This document shows positions 5,935-12,592 of a DNA stretch of 13,789 nt, piece after piece. How positions within the stretch are numbered: position 1 is the stretch's first letter; each line of letters begins with the position of its first letter. The notes below the pieces were generated by a model. The model saw nothing but the letters and a program-made list of their open reading frames with translations, did no database searches and was not told where the DNA came from. The stretch is from an uncultured Eubacteriales bacterium (GTDB lineage Bacteria > Bacillota > Clostridia > Oscillospirales > Oscillospiraceae): contig CABSBF010000043.1 of assembly GCA_902475855.1 (NCBI GenBank), forward strand, positions 1 through 13,789. The letters are read 5' to 3'. The position numbers and the translations under genes are program-made.

Positions 5935-7338
5935 ATGGAAAAGTTCTTTGGACTGAAAAAGCATGGTACAACAGTAAGAACAGAAGTTCTTGCCGGTATC
6001 ACCACATTCATGGCAATGGCCTACATCCTGATGGTCAACGCCGGTATGTTCGGCTCTCTTGGTGACGGCTACTACAACGCGGTTTACATCGCTACCGCAA
6101 TCTCCGCCGTGATCGGCACCGTTTTGATCGGTCTGCTGTCAAATCTGCCCCTCGCACAGGCCTCCGGCATGGGTCTGAATGCGTTCTTCGTCTACTCGGT
6201 CTGCTTCGGCATGGGCTTCTCCTATGCCAATGCACTGGTCATGGTCCTGATTGACGGCATTGTCTTCATCCTGCTGACCGTTACCGGCCTGCGCCGCATT
6301 ATTTTCGACGCCATCCCCAAGGCGGTCAAGGCTGCGATCTCCGCAGGCATCGGCCTGTTCATCGCATTCCTCGGCCTGCAGAATGCCGGCATCGTTGTCA
6401 ACAGCGACGCCACGCTGGTCGACCTGCACTCCTTCAACGTGTTCTTCGGCTCCGTTACCTGGGCCGAGATCATGCCGCTTCTTATCACCATTCTCGCGGT
6501 CATCGCCATCGGCGCAATGTTCAAGAAGAAGATCAAGGGCGCCGTGTTCTGGGGCATGATCGGCGGCGCGATTGTCTACTATGTCCTCGGCCTCATCACC
6601 GTAGAAGGCTTCTATGACACCGCAATCAAGGCTAACTTCTCTCTGAACATTCTCGCTCCTTTCAAGGATTTCGCAAACATCGCCTTCGGCAAGGTCTTTA
6701 CGGAAGGCTTCAACTTCTCCGCATGGATCAGTGCCAATGGCGTGGGCAGCTTCATCGTCACCTTCCTGACCACGATGCTTGCATTCTGCATGGTTGATAT
6801 GTTCGATACCCTCGGCACCCTGTTCGGCGCCTGCTCCGTTGGCGGCCTGCTCGACGAGAAGGGCAACGTTCCCAACATGGATAAGGCAATGCTGGCCGAT
6901 GCAATCGCAACCTGCGCCGGCGCTGTCTGCGGCACCTCCACCGTCACCACCTTCGTCGAATCCTCCGCCGGTGTTGCAGAGGGCGGCCGTACCGGTCTTT
7001 CCTCCATGTTCACCGCACTGTTCTTCTTCATCGCGATGTTCCTCGCGCCGGTTGCCGCAATGATTCCGTCCTGCGCAACGGCAGCGGCTCTGATTTACGT
7101 CGGCATTCTGATGATCGGCAGCGTCAAGAACATCGACTGGAGCGATCCTGCGGAAGCGGTTCCCGCATTCCTGACCATGGCGCTCATGCCCTTCACCTAC
7201 AACATCTCCTACGGCATCGCCTTCGGTCTTATTTCCTACATCCTTATCAAGCTCTTCACGGGCAAGGTTAAGGAAATCAACGCCGGCACCTGGATCATCG
7301 GTCTTCTCTTCACGATCATGTTCTTCGTCGCCCGCTAA
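5935..7338 (+). CDS. pbuG: NCS2-family purine nucleobase permease (AzgA/PbuG-like)
   Basis: Proton-coupled membrane importer for purine bases (hypoxanthine, guanine or adenine). Length is 467 aa with about 12-14 hydrophobic spans. It opens with FFGLKKHGTTVRTEVLAGIT and TFMAMAYILMVN, the usual start of this subfamily. Other family signatures are GLNAFF near residue 82, DMFDTLGTLFG near 290, and GTSTVTTFVESSAG with GVAEGGRTGL near 332-356. The ribosome binding site GTGGAGGT lies 5 nt before the ATG. It is monocistronic, with its own promoter and terminator. Its neighbourhood with the nucleoside importer and the shared upstream element suggests coordinated purine salvage. Guanine/hypoxanthine versus adenine preference cannot be settled from motifs alone, so the symbol is by family resemblance. 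Confidence 0.93.
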   Translation: MEKFFGLKKHGTTVRTEVLAGITTFMAMAYILMVNAGMFGSLGDGYYNAVYIATAISAVIGTVLIGLLSNLPLAQASGMGLNAFFVYSVCFGMGFSYANALVMVLIDGIVFILLTVTGLRRIIFDAIPKAVKAAISAGIGLFIAFLGLQNAGIVVNSDATLVDLHSFNVFFGSVTWAEIMPLLITILAVIAIGAMFKKKIKGAVFWGMIGGAIVYYVLGLITVEGFYDTAIKANFSLNILAPFKDFANIAFGKVFTEGFNFSAWISANGVGSFIVTFLTTMLAFCMVDMFDTLGTLFGACSVGGLLDEKGNVPNMDKAMLADAIATCAGAVCGTSTVTTFVESSAGVAEGGRTGLSSMFTALFFFIAMFLAPVAAMIPSCATAAALIYVGILMIGSVKNIDWSDPAEAVPAFLTMALMPFTYNISYGIAFGLISYILIKLFTGKVKEINAGTWIIGLLFTIMFFVAR

Positions 7339-7357
7339 ACTGCAAATAGTTCAAAAT

Positions 7358-7384
7358 GCAGGGGGCTTCGGCTCCCTGCTTTTT
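7358..7384 (+). terminator. Intrinsic terminator of the NCS2 permease gene
   Basis: A 9-bp stem, GCAGGGGGC (7358-7366) with GCTCCCTGC (7371-7379) including one G-U pair, has a TTCG loop and ends in TTTTT (7380-7384). Confidence 0.9.
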
Positions 7385-7385
7385 A

Positions 7386-7428
7386 TACAAAAACTCAAAA
7401 GCCGGGGCAGTTTTGAACTGCCCCGGCT
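7386..7428 (-). terminator. Intrinsic terminator of hpf
   Basis: A perfect 13-bp stem (7400-7412 with 7416-7428) and a 3-nt loop form on the minus strand 12 nt after the hpf stop, followed by TTTTGAGTTTTTG. It sits back to back with the terminator of the convergent permease gene. Confidence 0.88.
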
Positions 7429-7440
7429 GCTATTTTATTG

Positions 7441-7977
7441 TTAGTTTACGTCCTCGATCAGGCCGTAACCGCCGTCGTTTCTCTTGTAGACCACTGCAAA
7501 TGCACCCTCGTTCTCCTCATCACGGAAGGCAAAGAAACTGTGCTCCAGCAGATTCATCTGCAAGATGGCCTCCTCGCGGGTCATGGGCTTCATCGGGAAC
7601 TGCTTGGTGCGCACAATCTCAAACGTGCTCTCCTCCACCTCCGGTGCAAAAGACGTGACCTCCGCGGAACGGACGAACGCATCCTGACGCAGGCGGCGAG
7701 CCAGGCGGGTCTTGTTCTTGCGGATCTGGCGCTCGATGGTTGCAACCGCGGCGTCGATGGACGCATACATATCCGAGGTTGCTTCACTCGCACGGAAATA
7801 GGTGTTTGCAGCGTGAACCGTAATCTCGACACGATTACGGTCTTTTTCTACAGAAAAGGCGACAAGTGCCTCCGCATCATCTTTGAAAAAACGTTCCAGC
7901 TTCATCACCTTTTTCTCTGCATAGGCGTGAACGCTTGCTGGTAAGCTGACTTTTTTCTCGGTGAACTGGAATTTCAT
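7441..7977 (-). CDS. hpf: Ribosome hibernation promoting factor, long form
   Basis: Binds the small ribosomal subunit in the mRNA/tRNA channel and dimerises 70S particles into inactive 100S ribosomes under stress or stationary phase. Length is 178 aa, as expected for the long Firmicutes form. The N-terminal S30AE domain (about 1-100) begins MKFQFTEKKVSLPASVHAYA and contains VEITVHAAN and a basic stretch RQIRKNKTRLARRLRQ (about 86-101). A short linker follows. The C-terminal dimerisation domain (about 118-178) contains VRTKQFPMKPMTREEAILQM and HSFFAFRDEENEGAFAVVYKRNDGGYGLI, both characteristic. AAAGGAG lies 10 nt before the ATG. A clear promoter stands at 8041-8069, and the leader contains an inverted repeat that reaches back to the -10 box, suggesting regulation of initiation. 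Confidence 0.95.
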   Translation of the reverse strand: MKFQFTEKKVSLPASVHAYAEKKVMKLERFFKDDAEALVAFSVEKDRNRVEITVHAANTYFRASEATSDMYASIDAAVATIERQIRKNKTRLARRLRQDAFVRSAEVTSFAPEVEESTFEIVRTKQFPMKPMTREEAILQMNLLEHSFFAFRDEENEGAFAVVYKRNDGGYGLIEDVN

Positions 7978-8019
7978 AGTAAGTCGCTCCTTTCGATGTT
8001 CGGTTGTAAGAAAAACACC

Positions 8020-8050
8020 GTGGTATCTTTCTCTGAGGATATGATACCAC
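8020..8050 (-). repeat. Inverted repeat in the hpf promoter/leader, also a possible weak terminator
   Basis: On the minus strand GTGGTATC (8050-8043) is followed 15 nt later by GATACCAC (8027-8020), a perfect 8-bp inverted repeat. The first arm covers much of the hpf -10 box; the second lies roughly 7-14 nt past the expected start of transcription. A GTGTTTTTC tract follows (8018-8010). It could be an operator for hpf, a terminator for the upstream DUF4364 gene, or both. Confidence 0.45.
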
Positions 8051-8069
8051 AGTTTCCTCTTTTTTTCAA
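8041..8069 (-). promoter_or_regulatory. Promoter of hpf
   Basis: On the minus strand the -35 box is TTGAAA (8069-8064), then 17 bp, then the -10 box TATCAT (8046-8041). The stop codon TGA of the upstream DUF4364 gene (8068-8066) lies within the -35 box, so the two units are packed with no spare sequence. Confidence 0.75.
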
Positions 8070-8608
8070 GTACCTTCCCCGTCGGAGCTCACAAGAAGCT
8101 GATCCATAATACTCCGGTAGATCGCCTCTGCGTTCTTGGAAAAGGCGTTCGCCAGGCGGTAGGCGTGCTTCTGCGAGGGCGCCATCAGTTCCATTTTCAG
8201 CAGGTCGCCCGCGTCGTCATTCAGGCTCATCAGGACGGAATAATCGCCGCTCTCGCGCTGGCGCACCGTTGTTTTGACAAAACTGCTGCGGCGCACCGCA
8301 CGGTTGAAGTCGTCCACCGCCGCACCCGCCCGCTGCATCACTGGAAAGGCAATCGCATCCTGCGTGACGGTACAGGCCTCGCGTCCCTTTTCGGTGATCA
8401 CATAGCGCTCGCCCTCTACCTGCTCCAGATGCCCGGACTCCACCATCTGCGGCACCGCCTGCGCCACGTCAAAATAGCTCAGGCCGTCATCCTGATAGGA
8501 AAGCTCGTAGATCTTCTGCAGGTCCACCGGGTACATTGCCCGCGACATGATGTACAGAATCAGAACCTTCACATCCAGCATATCATGAATAAAACCGTGC
8601 CGCTCCAT
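8066..8608 (-). CDS. DUF4364 family protein (winged-helix-like)
   Basis: A 180-aa soluble protein that resembles the DUF4364 family of Clostridia. No biochemical function is assigned to that family that I know of. The N-terminal half (about 1-75: HDMLDVKVLILYIMSRAMYP, then a helical stretch, then GHLEQVEGERYVITEKGREA) reads as a winged helix with a beta-hairpin wing. The C-terminal half (about 80-170) has SFVKTTVRQRESGDYSVLMS and a final long amphipathic helix. This arrangement suggests a DNA-binding regulator with a sensing or dimerising domain, which is inference. Start is taken at 8608, because the longer frame to 8665 would begin inside the promoter. It has its own perfect -10 promoter and is transcribed toward hpf. 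Confidence 0.8.
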   Translation of the reverse strand: MERHGFIHDMLDVKVLILYIMSRAMYPVDLQKIYELSYQDDGLSYFDVAQAVPQMVESGHLEQVEGERYVITEKGREACTVTQDAIAFPVMQRAGAAVDDFNRAVRRSSFVKTTVRQRESGDYSVLMSLNDDAGDLLKMELMAPSQKHAYRLANAFSKNAEAIYRSIMDQLLVSSDGEGT

Positions 8609-8636
8609 CCCATATTTCCCCCGTTCTCTTTTTTTT

Positions 8637-8665
8637 ATTATATCGCAAGCCGCTGCACTTGACAA
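8637..8665 (-). promoter_or_regulatory. Promoter of the DUF4364 gene
   Basis: On the minus strand the -35 box is TTGTCA (8665-8660, 5 of 6), then 17 bp, then a perfect -10 box TATAAT (8642-8637). Transcription would start near 8630, about 22 nt before the ATG at 8608. Confidence 0.85.
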
Positions 8666-8722
8666 CTAATTTTCACATTTTCCGAAAAAATGCATACATT
8701 GGAGCGAAAGGAAGTGTTCGCC

Positions 8723-9544
8723 ATGCCTGATTCCTACCATGTTTTCTGCGGCGACCGGCGGCAATTCTGGGCAGTCGAGCAACTCCGCGCCAGAGGCTGT
8801 GTCGTTCTCACGCACGGCGTGCCGGGCGCGGCGGACTGGCCGCTTCCCGCACAGCTCGGCGGCACTCTGCTGCTCCCCTTTCCCTCCTTTCAGGGGGAAT
8901 TTCTTCGCGGGAAGGACGGTCTGCCCGTTGCCGAGCTCCTGCGGCGCATACGGCCCGGTGTGCGGGTCTTCGGCGGGCTGCTCGGCGGACGGCGCGCCGC
9001 CTTTGAAGCAGCAGGTGCGGTTGTTTCCGATCTCTACGGCAGTGAGCCGCTGACAACTCTGAATGCCATTCCCACCGCAGAGGGCGCCATTCACCTTGCC
9101 ATCGGCAATTCCTCCATCACGCTGCACGGCGCGAGCTGCCTTGTCATCGGCTTTGGACGCGTTGGCCGCGTGCTGGCGCAGAAGCTGCACGCGCTTTCCG
9201 CACTGGTAACCGTCGCCGCGCGCAAGCCCGCCGACCGCGCCATGGCCGAGGCAATGGGTCTGCATTCGCAATCCACGGACGGCTGCGGCAGCGACTGGAG
9301 GCAGTACGACTTTATTTTCAACACCGTTCCCGCGCCCGTTTTGACGGCGCAGCAGCTTGGCGCACTGAAGTCCTCCTGCATTCTCATCGAGCTTGCCTCC
9401 AAGCCCGGCGGTCTTCAGGAGGCCGACTGCCGCGTACTGGGACTCGCATACCATTTTGCGCCGGGTCTGCCCGGCCTCTGCGCACCGGAAACCGCCGGAC
9501 GCCTGTACGCGGATTGTGTGCTCGATTTCATGGAAGAGAAGTGA
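8723..9544 (+). CDS. dpaA: Dipicolinate synthase subunit A
   Basis: With DpaB it oxidises dihydrodipicolinate (or its hydroxylated precursor) from the lysine pathway to dipicolinate, which is packed into the spore core with calcium. Length is 273 aa, a little short for the family. The N-terminal domain (about 1-125) includes GVRVFGG and ends near LTTLNAIPTAEGAI. It is followed by a Rossmann domain with a nucleotide-binding loop VIGFGRVGRVLAQKL (about 146-160) and the late motifs ELASKPGG and GLPGLCAPETAG, which are typical of DpaA. Start chosen at 8723 because AAAGGAAG lies 8 nt upstream; the frame is open back to 8690 without a better site. It is followed after 11 nt by dpaB. Expression is expected in the mother cell late in sporulation (sigma-K in Bacillus). 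Its presence is good evidence for a spore former. Confidence 0.93.
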   Translation: MPDSYHVFCGDRRQFWAVEQLRARGCVVLTHGVPGAADWPLPAQLGGTLLLPFPSFQGEFLRGKDGLPVAELLRRIRPGVRVFGGLLGGRRAAFEAAGAVVSDLYGSEPLTTLNAIPTAEGAIHLAIGNSSITLHGASCLVIGFGRVGRVLAQKLHALSALVTVAARKPADRAMAEAMGLHSQSTDGCGSDWRQYDFIFNTVPAPVLTAQQLGALKSSCILIELASKPGGLQEADCRVLGLAYHFAPGLPGLCAPETAGRLYADCVLDFMEEK

Positions 9545-9555
9545 GGTCCTCCGAT

Positions 9556-10125
9556 ATGTCCAGAAAAACCGTTGGCTTTGCAATGTGCGGCTCCTTCTGC
9601 ACCTTCCGCAAGGCCATAGACGCCCTGCGTTCCCTCGCGGCGGAATACCATGTCATCCCCATTCTTTCCGCCGCCGCCTACGAAACCGACAGCCGCTTCG
9701 GTGCGGCAGCAGGATTTCGCTCGCAGATCGAGACGGCCTGCGGCGAGCCGATTCTCCATACACTGCCGGAAGTGGAGCCATTCGGTCCAAAGGCGATGCT
9801 GGATCTCCTTGTTATCGCCCCCTGCACCGGCAACACTCTCGGCAAGCTGGCCGGCGGTATTGCGGACTCCCCCGTCACCTTTGCCTGCAAGGCGCACCTG
9901 CGCAACGGCCGCCCGGTCGTGCTGGCCGTTTCCACAAACGACGGTCTGTCCGCCAGCGCTGAGAGCGTCGGAACGCTGCTGAACCGGAAACACTATTACT
10001 TTGTCCCCTTCGGGCAGGACAGCCCGGAGAAAAAGCCCTACAGCCTGGTGGCGGATTTCCGCCGCCTGCCGGAAACGGTCGCCGCTGCGCTGGAAAACCG
10101 GCAGATACAGCCCATTTTACTGTAA
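9556..10125 (+). CDS. dpaB: Dipicolinate synthase subunit B (flavoprotein)
   Basis: A 189-aa flavoprotein-type partner of DpaA, similar in fold to the FMN-binding UbiX/PPC decarboxylase group. Visible motifs are VGFAMCGSFCTFRKA at the N-terminus (about residues 5-19), LVIAPCTGNTLGKLAGGIAD (about 94-113), which is the conserved flavin-site region, and RPVVLAVSTNDGLS (about 133-146). The ATG at 9556 has GAGGT 8 nt upstream and lies 11 nt after the dpaA stop, so they are one operon. The operon ends at a strong hairpin shared with the convergent ahcY. The dihydrodipicolinate supply genes (dapA, dapB) are not in this window. Confidence 0.93.
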   Translation: MSRKTVGFAMCGSFCTFRKAIDALRSLAAEYHVIPILSAAAYETDSRFGAAAGFRSQIETACGEPILHTLPEVEPFGPKAMLDLLVIAPCTGNTLGKLAGGIADSPVTFACKAHLRNGRPVVLAVSTNDGLSASAESVGTLLNRKHYYFVPFGQDSPEKKPYSLVADFRRLPETVAAALENRQIQPILL

Positions 10126-10128
10126 AAC

Positions 10129-10166
10129 AAGGGTTCCGCCGCTTTACGGCGGAACCCTTTGGGTTT
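10129..10166. terminator. Bidirectional terminator between dpaB and ahcY
   Basis: A perfect 13-bp stem (10129-10141 with 10147-10159) has a 5-nt CTTTA loop. On the plus strand it is followed by TGGGTTTTA and on the minus strand by GTTTTA. It lies 3 nt after the dpaB stop and 5 nt from the ahcY stop, serving both convergent genes. Confidence 0.85.
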
Positions 10167-10171
10167 TATAG

Positions 10172-11416
10172 TCAGACCTTCCATCCGGCCATATAGGCCT
10201 CCTGCTCCGGGGTGAGCGTGTCAATGTGCAGCCCCGCGCCGCGCAGCTTCAGCCGCGCGATCTCGTCATCTATCGCCTGCGGGATCTCGTACACCTGCTT
10301 TTCCAGTTCCCCGGCATGATGCAGCAGGTATTCCAGCGCCAGTGCCTGCACGGAGAAGCTGGTGTCCATGATCTCCGCCGGGTGTCCGTTGCCGGAGGCG
10401 AGATTCACGAGCCGTCCCTCCGCCAGCAGATTCAGCACCCGCCCGTCCGGAAGTTCGTAGCCGACGATGTCGTTGCGGCGCTTGAACACACGCACCGCCA
10501 TCTTTTCCAGCTCCTCGCCATTGACCTCGACATTGAAATGCCCGGCGTTGGAAAGGAAAGCATTGTCTTTCATTTTTTCAAAATGTCGGCGCGTGATCAC
10601 GTCGCGGCAGCCGGTGGTCGTGACAAAGATATCGCCCTGCGGCGCCGCCTCATCCATGGGCATCACGCGGCAGCCGTCCATGGATGCCTCCAGCGCCTTG
10701 ATGGGGTCGATCTCCGTAACGATCACGTTGGCTCCCATGCCCCTGGCACGCATTGCCACGCCGCGGCCGCAGTAGCCGTAGCCCGCGACGACCACGGTCT
10801 TGCCTGCGACGAGCAGATTCGTCGTGTGCATGATGGAATCCCACACGGACTGGCCGGTGCCGTACTTGTTGTCATAGTAATGCTTGCACTTCGCGTCGTT
10901 GACGTTCATCATCGGGAAGGGCAGCAGGCCGGCCTTCGCGCGGGCGTGCAGGCGATGGATGCCTGTGGTGGTTTCCTCTGCGCCGCCGAGGATATGGTCG
11001 CCGAGTTCGGCATAATTTCCGCTCAGGAGGTCTAAAAGATCGCCTCCGTCGTCAATAATCAGATCGGGATGACAGGACAGCGCCTCAACGAGAAGCTGCT
11101 GATATTCCTCGCTTGTCACGCCGTGGATGGCATAGGTTTCCACGCCCATGGAGGCAAGTCCCGCCGCCACGTCATCCTGCGTGGACAGGGGATTGCAGCC
11201 CGTCGCGTGGACCTCCGCGCCGCCCGCCGCGAGGCAAAGCGCAAGGAACGCGGTTTTTGCTTCCATGTGAATGGACATCGTAATTTTCTTCCCGGCGAAG
11301 GGCTTCTCTTTTTCAAAGCGCTCCCGGATGGCGACAAGCGCCGGCATAAAATCCTGTACCCATTCGATCTTCATCCGGCCGTATTCGGCAAGGGACATAT
11401 CTTTTACATGGCTCAT
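10172..11416 (-). CDS. ahcY: S-adenosylhomocysteine hydrolase
   Basis: Cytoplasmic NAD-dependent enzyme that splits S-adenosylhomocysteine, the product of methyltransferases, into adenosine and homocysteine. Length is 414 aa, the short form found in archaea, Thermotoga and many Clostridia. It ends soon after LTPEQEAYMAGWKV without the C-terminal extension of the animal enzyme. Catalytic residues aligned to the human enzyme are all present: Asn173, Lys178, Asp182 and Asn183 in NVNDAKCKHYYDN, Asp in DDGGD (122-126), and Glu in EETTTG (147-152). The NAD loop is GYGYCGRG (212-219). His50 in SIHMEAKTA corresponds to the substrate-site His. GGAGG lies about 9 nt before the ATG. It has its own promoter and appears monocistronic. 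Short forms in some methanogens prefer S-inosylhomocysteine, so substrate preference is an open question. Confidence 0.94.
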   Translation of the reverse strand: MSHVKDMSLAEYGRMKIEWVQDFMPALVAIRERFEKEKPFAGKKITMSIHMEAKTAFLALCLAAGGAEVHATGCNPLSTQDDVAAGLASMGVETYAIHGVTSEEYQQLLVEALSCHPDLIIDDGGDLLDLLSGNYAELGDHILGGAEETTTGIHRLHARAKAGLLPFPMMNVNDAKCKHYYDNKYGTGQSVWDSIMHTTNLLVAGKTVVVAGYGYCGRGVAMRARGMGANVIVTEIDPIKALEASMDGCRVMPMDEAAPQGDIFVTTTGCRDVITRRHFEKMKDNAFLSNAGHFNVEVNGEELEKMAVRVFKRRNDIVGYELPDGRVLNLLAEGRLVNLASGNGHPAEIMDTSFSVQALALEYLLHHAGELEKQVYEIPQAIDDEIARLKLRGAGLHIDTLTPEQEAYMAGWKV

Positions 11417-11445
11417 GGCTGATTCCTCCGTTTCATTCTCAGATT

Positions 11446-11474
11446 ATCATAGCATATTCCCGTTATTTTTTCAA
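11446..11474 (-). promoter_or_regulatory. Promoter of ahcY
   Basis: On the minus strand: -35 box TTGAAA (11474-11469), 17 bp, -10 box TATGAT (11451-11446). The transcript would start near 11439, about 22 nt before the ATG. Confidence 0.75.
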
Positions 11475-11495
11475 CGGATTTACAAAATTCAAAGT

Positions 11496-11531
11496 TTGTC
11501 CATAGACAAGCCCAACTTTTTCCGCTAAAAT
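11496..11531 (+). promoter_or_regulatory. Promoter of the rhomboid-like membrane protein gene, with a small dyad over the -35 box
   Basis: -35 box TAGACA (11503-11508, 5 of 6), 17 bp, -10 box TAAAAT (11526-11531, 5 of 6). A dyad TTGTC-CATA-GACAA (11496-11509) overlaps the -35 box and might be a repressor site. It is divergent from the ahcY promoter, with about 30 bp between the two -35 boxes. Confidence 0.6.
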
Positions 11532-11560
11532 AGAATTCAGTCCTTCAAAGGAGGCATTTT

Positions 11561-12532
11561 ATGAACAAGCTGCGCAGAAATTTCAATCGCTTTGTTTACA
11601 AAAACCGCAACAAGGGCATCCCAAACCTGATGCTCTATATCGGCATCGGCAACCTGATCGTCTATTTCTTCTCCCGCTACGATGACGGCCTGCAAATGTA
11701 TAGCTGGTTCTGCTTCGACGCGGCCAAGATCCTGCACGGACAGGTCTGGCGGCTGTTTACCTATATTTTCACCTTTGCCTATGAGTACAGCAGCGGTATG
11801 CTCGGCTTCTTCTTCATGCTGCTGGCCGTCTATTTCTACTACTGGATCGGCAAAACGCTGGAAAACAGTTGGGGCACGCTGCGGTTCAACCTCTACTACC
11901 TGACCGGCATTCTGATGATGGACATCGCGGCGCTGGCCATTCATCTGGGCTATGCCCCGGGTGGTCTGTCTCTCCCCATGCCCGTCACCGTCACTTACCT
12001 GAACCTGTCGATGTTCCTTGCCGTCGCAACGCTCATCCCGGAGCAGCGCGTGCTGTTCATGTTCTTCATTCCGATCAAGATGAAGTGGCTCGCACTGGTC
12101 GATCTCGGTCTGACGGCCTACGAGGTGGCAAACGGCATCTACATTGCCATCATCAACTGGACAAAATATCACAGCGCCTACATCGGCTCCTACTGCCTGT
12201 TGATCTCGCTCTTCCCGCTGATCGCTCTGCTGAACTATTTTCTCTTTATGGGAAAGGACGTGCGCAACCTCTTCCCTCTGCGCTGGCAGCGCGGCCGCAC
12301 CAGCCGCAAGGCCTCGCGTGATTTCCATGCCAAGGTGGATGCACAGCCGAATCCTGACTGGGCAAAAAATTACCGCAGCAGCACCGGCGAACGCCCCTAC
12401 CGCCACAAGTGCACCGTGTGCGGCCGCACGGACACGGACTACCCCGATCTGGAATTCCGCTACTGCTCCAAGTGCAAGGGTTACTGCTGCTACTGCATCG
12501 ACCATATCAACAATCACGTTCACATTCAATAA
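11561..12532 (+). CDS. Rhomboid-like polytopic membrane protein with a Cys/His-rich C-terminal tail
   Basis: A 323-aa protein. A basic N-terminus (1-20) is followed by about six membrane spans (approximately 22-38, 60-75, 80-98, 110-130, 148-171 and 205-230). The order KILHGQVWRLFTYIF, then GFFFMLLAVYFYYWIGKTLE, then WGTLRFNLYYLTGIL resembles the HGxxWR-to-LExxWG segment of rhomboid-type proteins. The catalytic GxSG serine motif is not visible, so it is probably not an active rhomboid protease. A basic linker (about 240-282) leads to a predicted cytoplasmic metal-binding tail with Cys284, 287, 302, 305, 309, 310, 312 and His315, 319, 321, arranged C-x2-C, C-x2-C, C-x2-C, H-x3-H-x-H. Some of these would bind zinc. 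It has a strong ribosome binding site AAAGGAGG 6 nt before the ATG and its own promoter and terminator. Function unknown. Confidence 0.85.
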   Translation: MNKLRRNFNRFVYKNRNKGIPNLMLYIGIGNLIVYFFSRYDDGLQMYSWFCFDAAKILHGQVWRLFTYIFTFAYEYSSGMLGFFFMLLAVYFYYWIGKTLENSWGTLRFNLYYLTGILMMDIAALAIHLGYAPGGLSLPMPVTVTYLNLSMFLAVATLIPEQRVLFMFFIPIKMKWLALVDLGLTAYEVANGIYIAIINWTKYHSAYIGSYCLLISLFPLIALLNYFLFMGKDVRNLFPLRWQRGRTSRKASRDFHAKVDAQPNPDWAKNYRSSTGERPYRHKCTVCGRTDTDYPDLEFRYCSKCKGYCCYCIDHINNHVHIQ

Positions 12533-12549
12533 AGAACCCGCTTCAAAAT

Positions 12550-12586
12550 GATACCCGGCTGCTTTTGCAGTCGGGTATCGTTTTTT
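12550..12586. terminator. Terminator of the rhomboid-like gene, possibly shared with the SprT-like gene
   Basis: A 13-bp stem (12550-12562 with 12567-12579, one G-U pair) has a TTTT loop and is followed on the plus strand by GTTTTTT. On the minus strand the tail is ATTTTG, a weaker signal, but the hairpin lies directly after the SprT-like stop at 12593, so it may act in both directions. Confidence 0.88.
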
Positions 12587-12592
12587 CCTATT

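Noticed and set aside
8666..9583. 305-codon minus-strand open frame opposite dpaA
   Set aside because: Low-complexity Gly/Ala/Arg-rich translation with no motif; dpaA is clear on the plus strand.
10226..11035. 269-codon plus-strand open frame opposite ahcY
   Set aside because: His/Val/Ala-rich shadow frame; ahcY has all its catalytic motifs on the minus strand.
11537..12529. 330-codon minus-strand open frame opposite the rhomboid-like gene
   Set aside because: Shadow of the real gene, which has a strong ribosome binding site, promoter and terminator. The antisense translation has no recognisable features.
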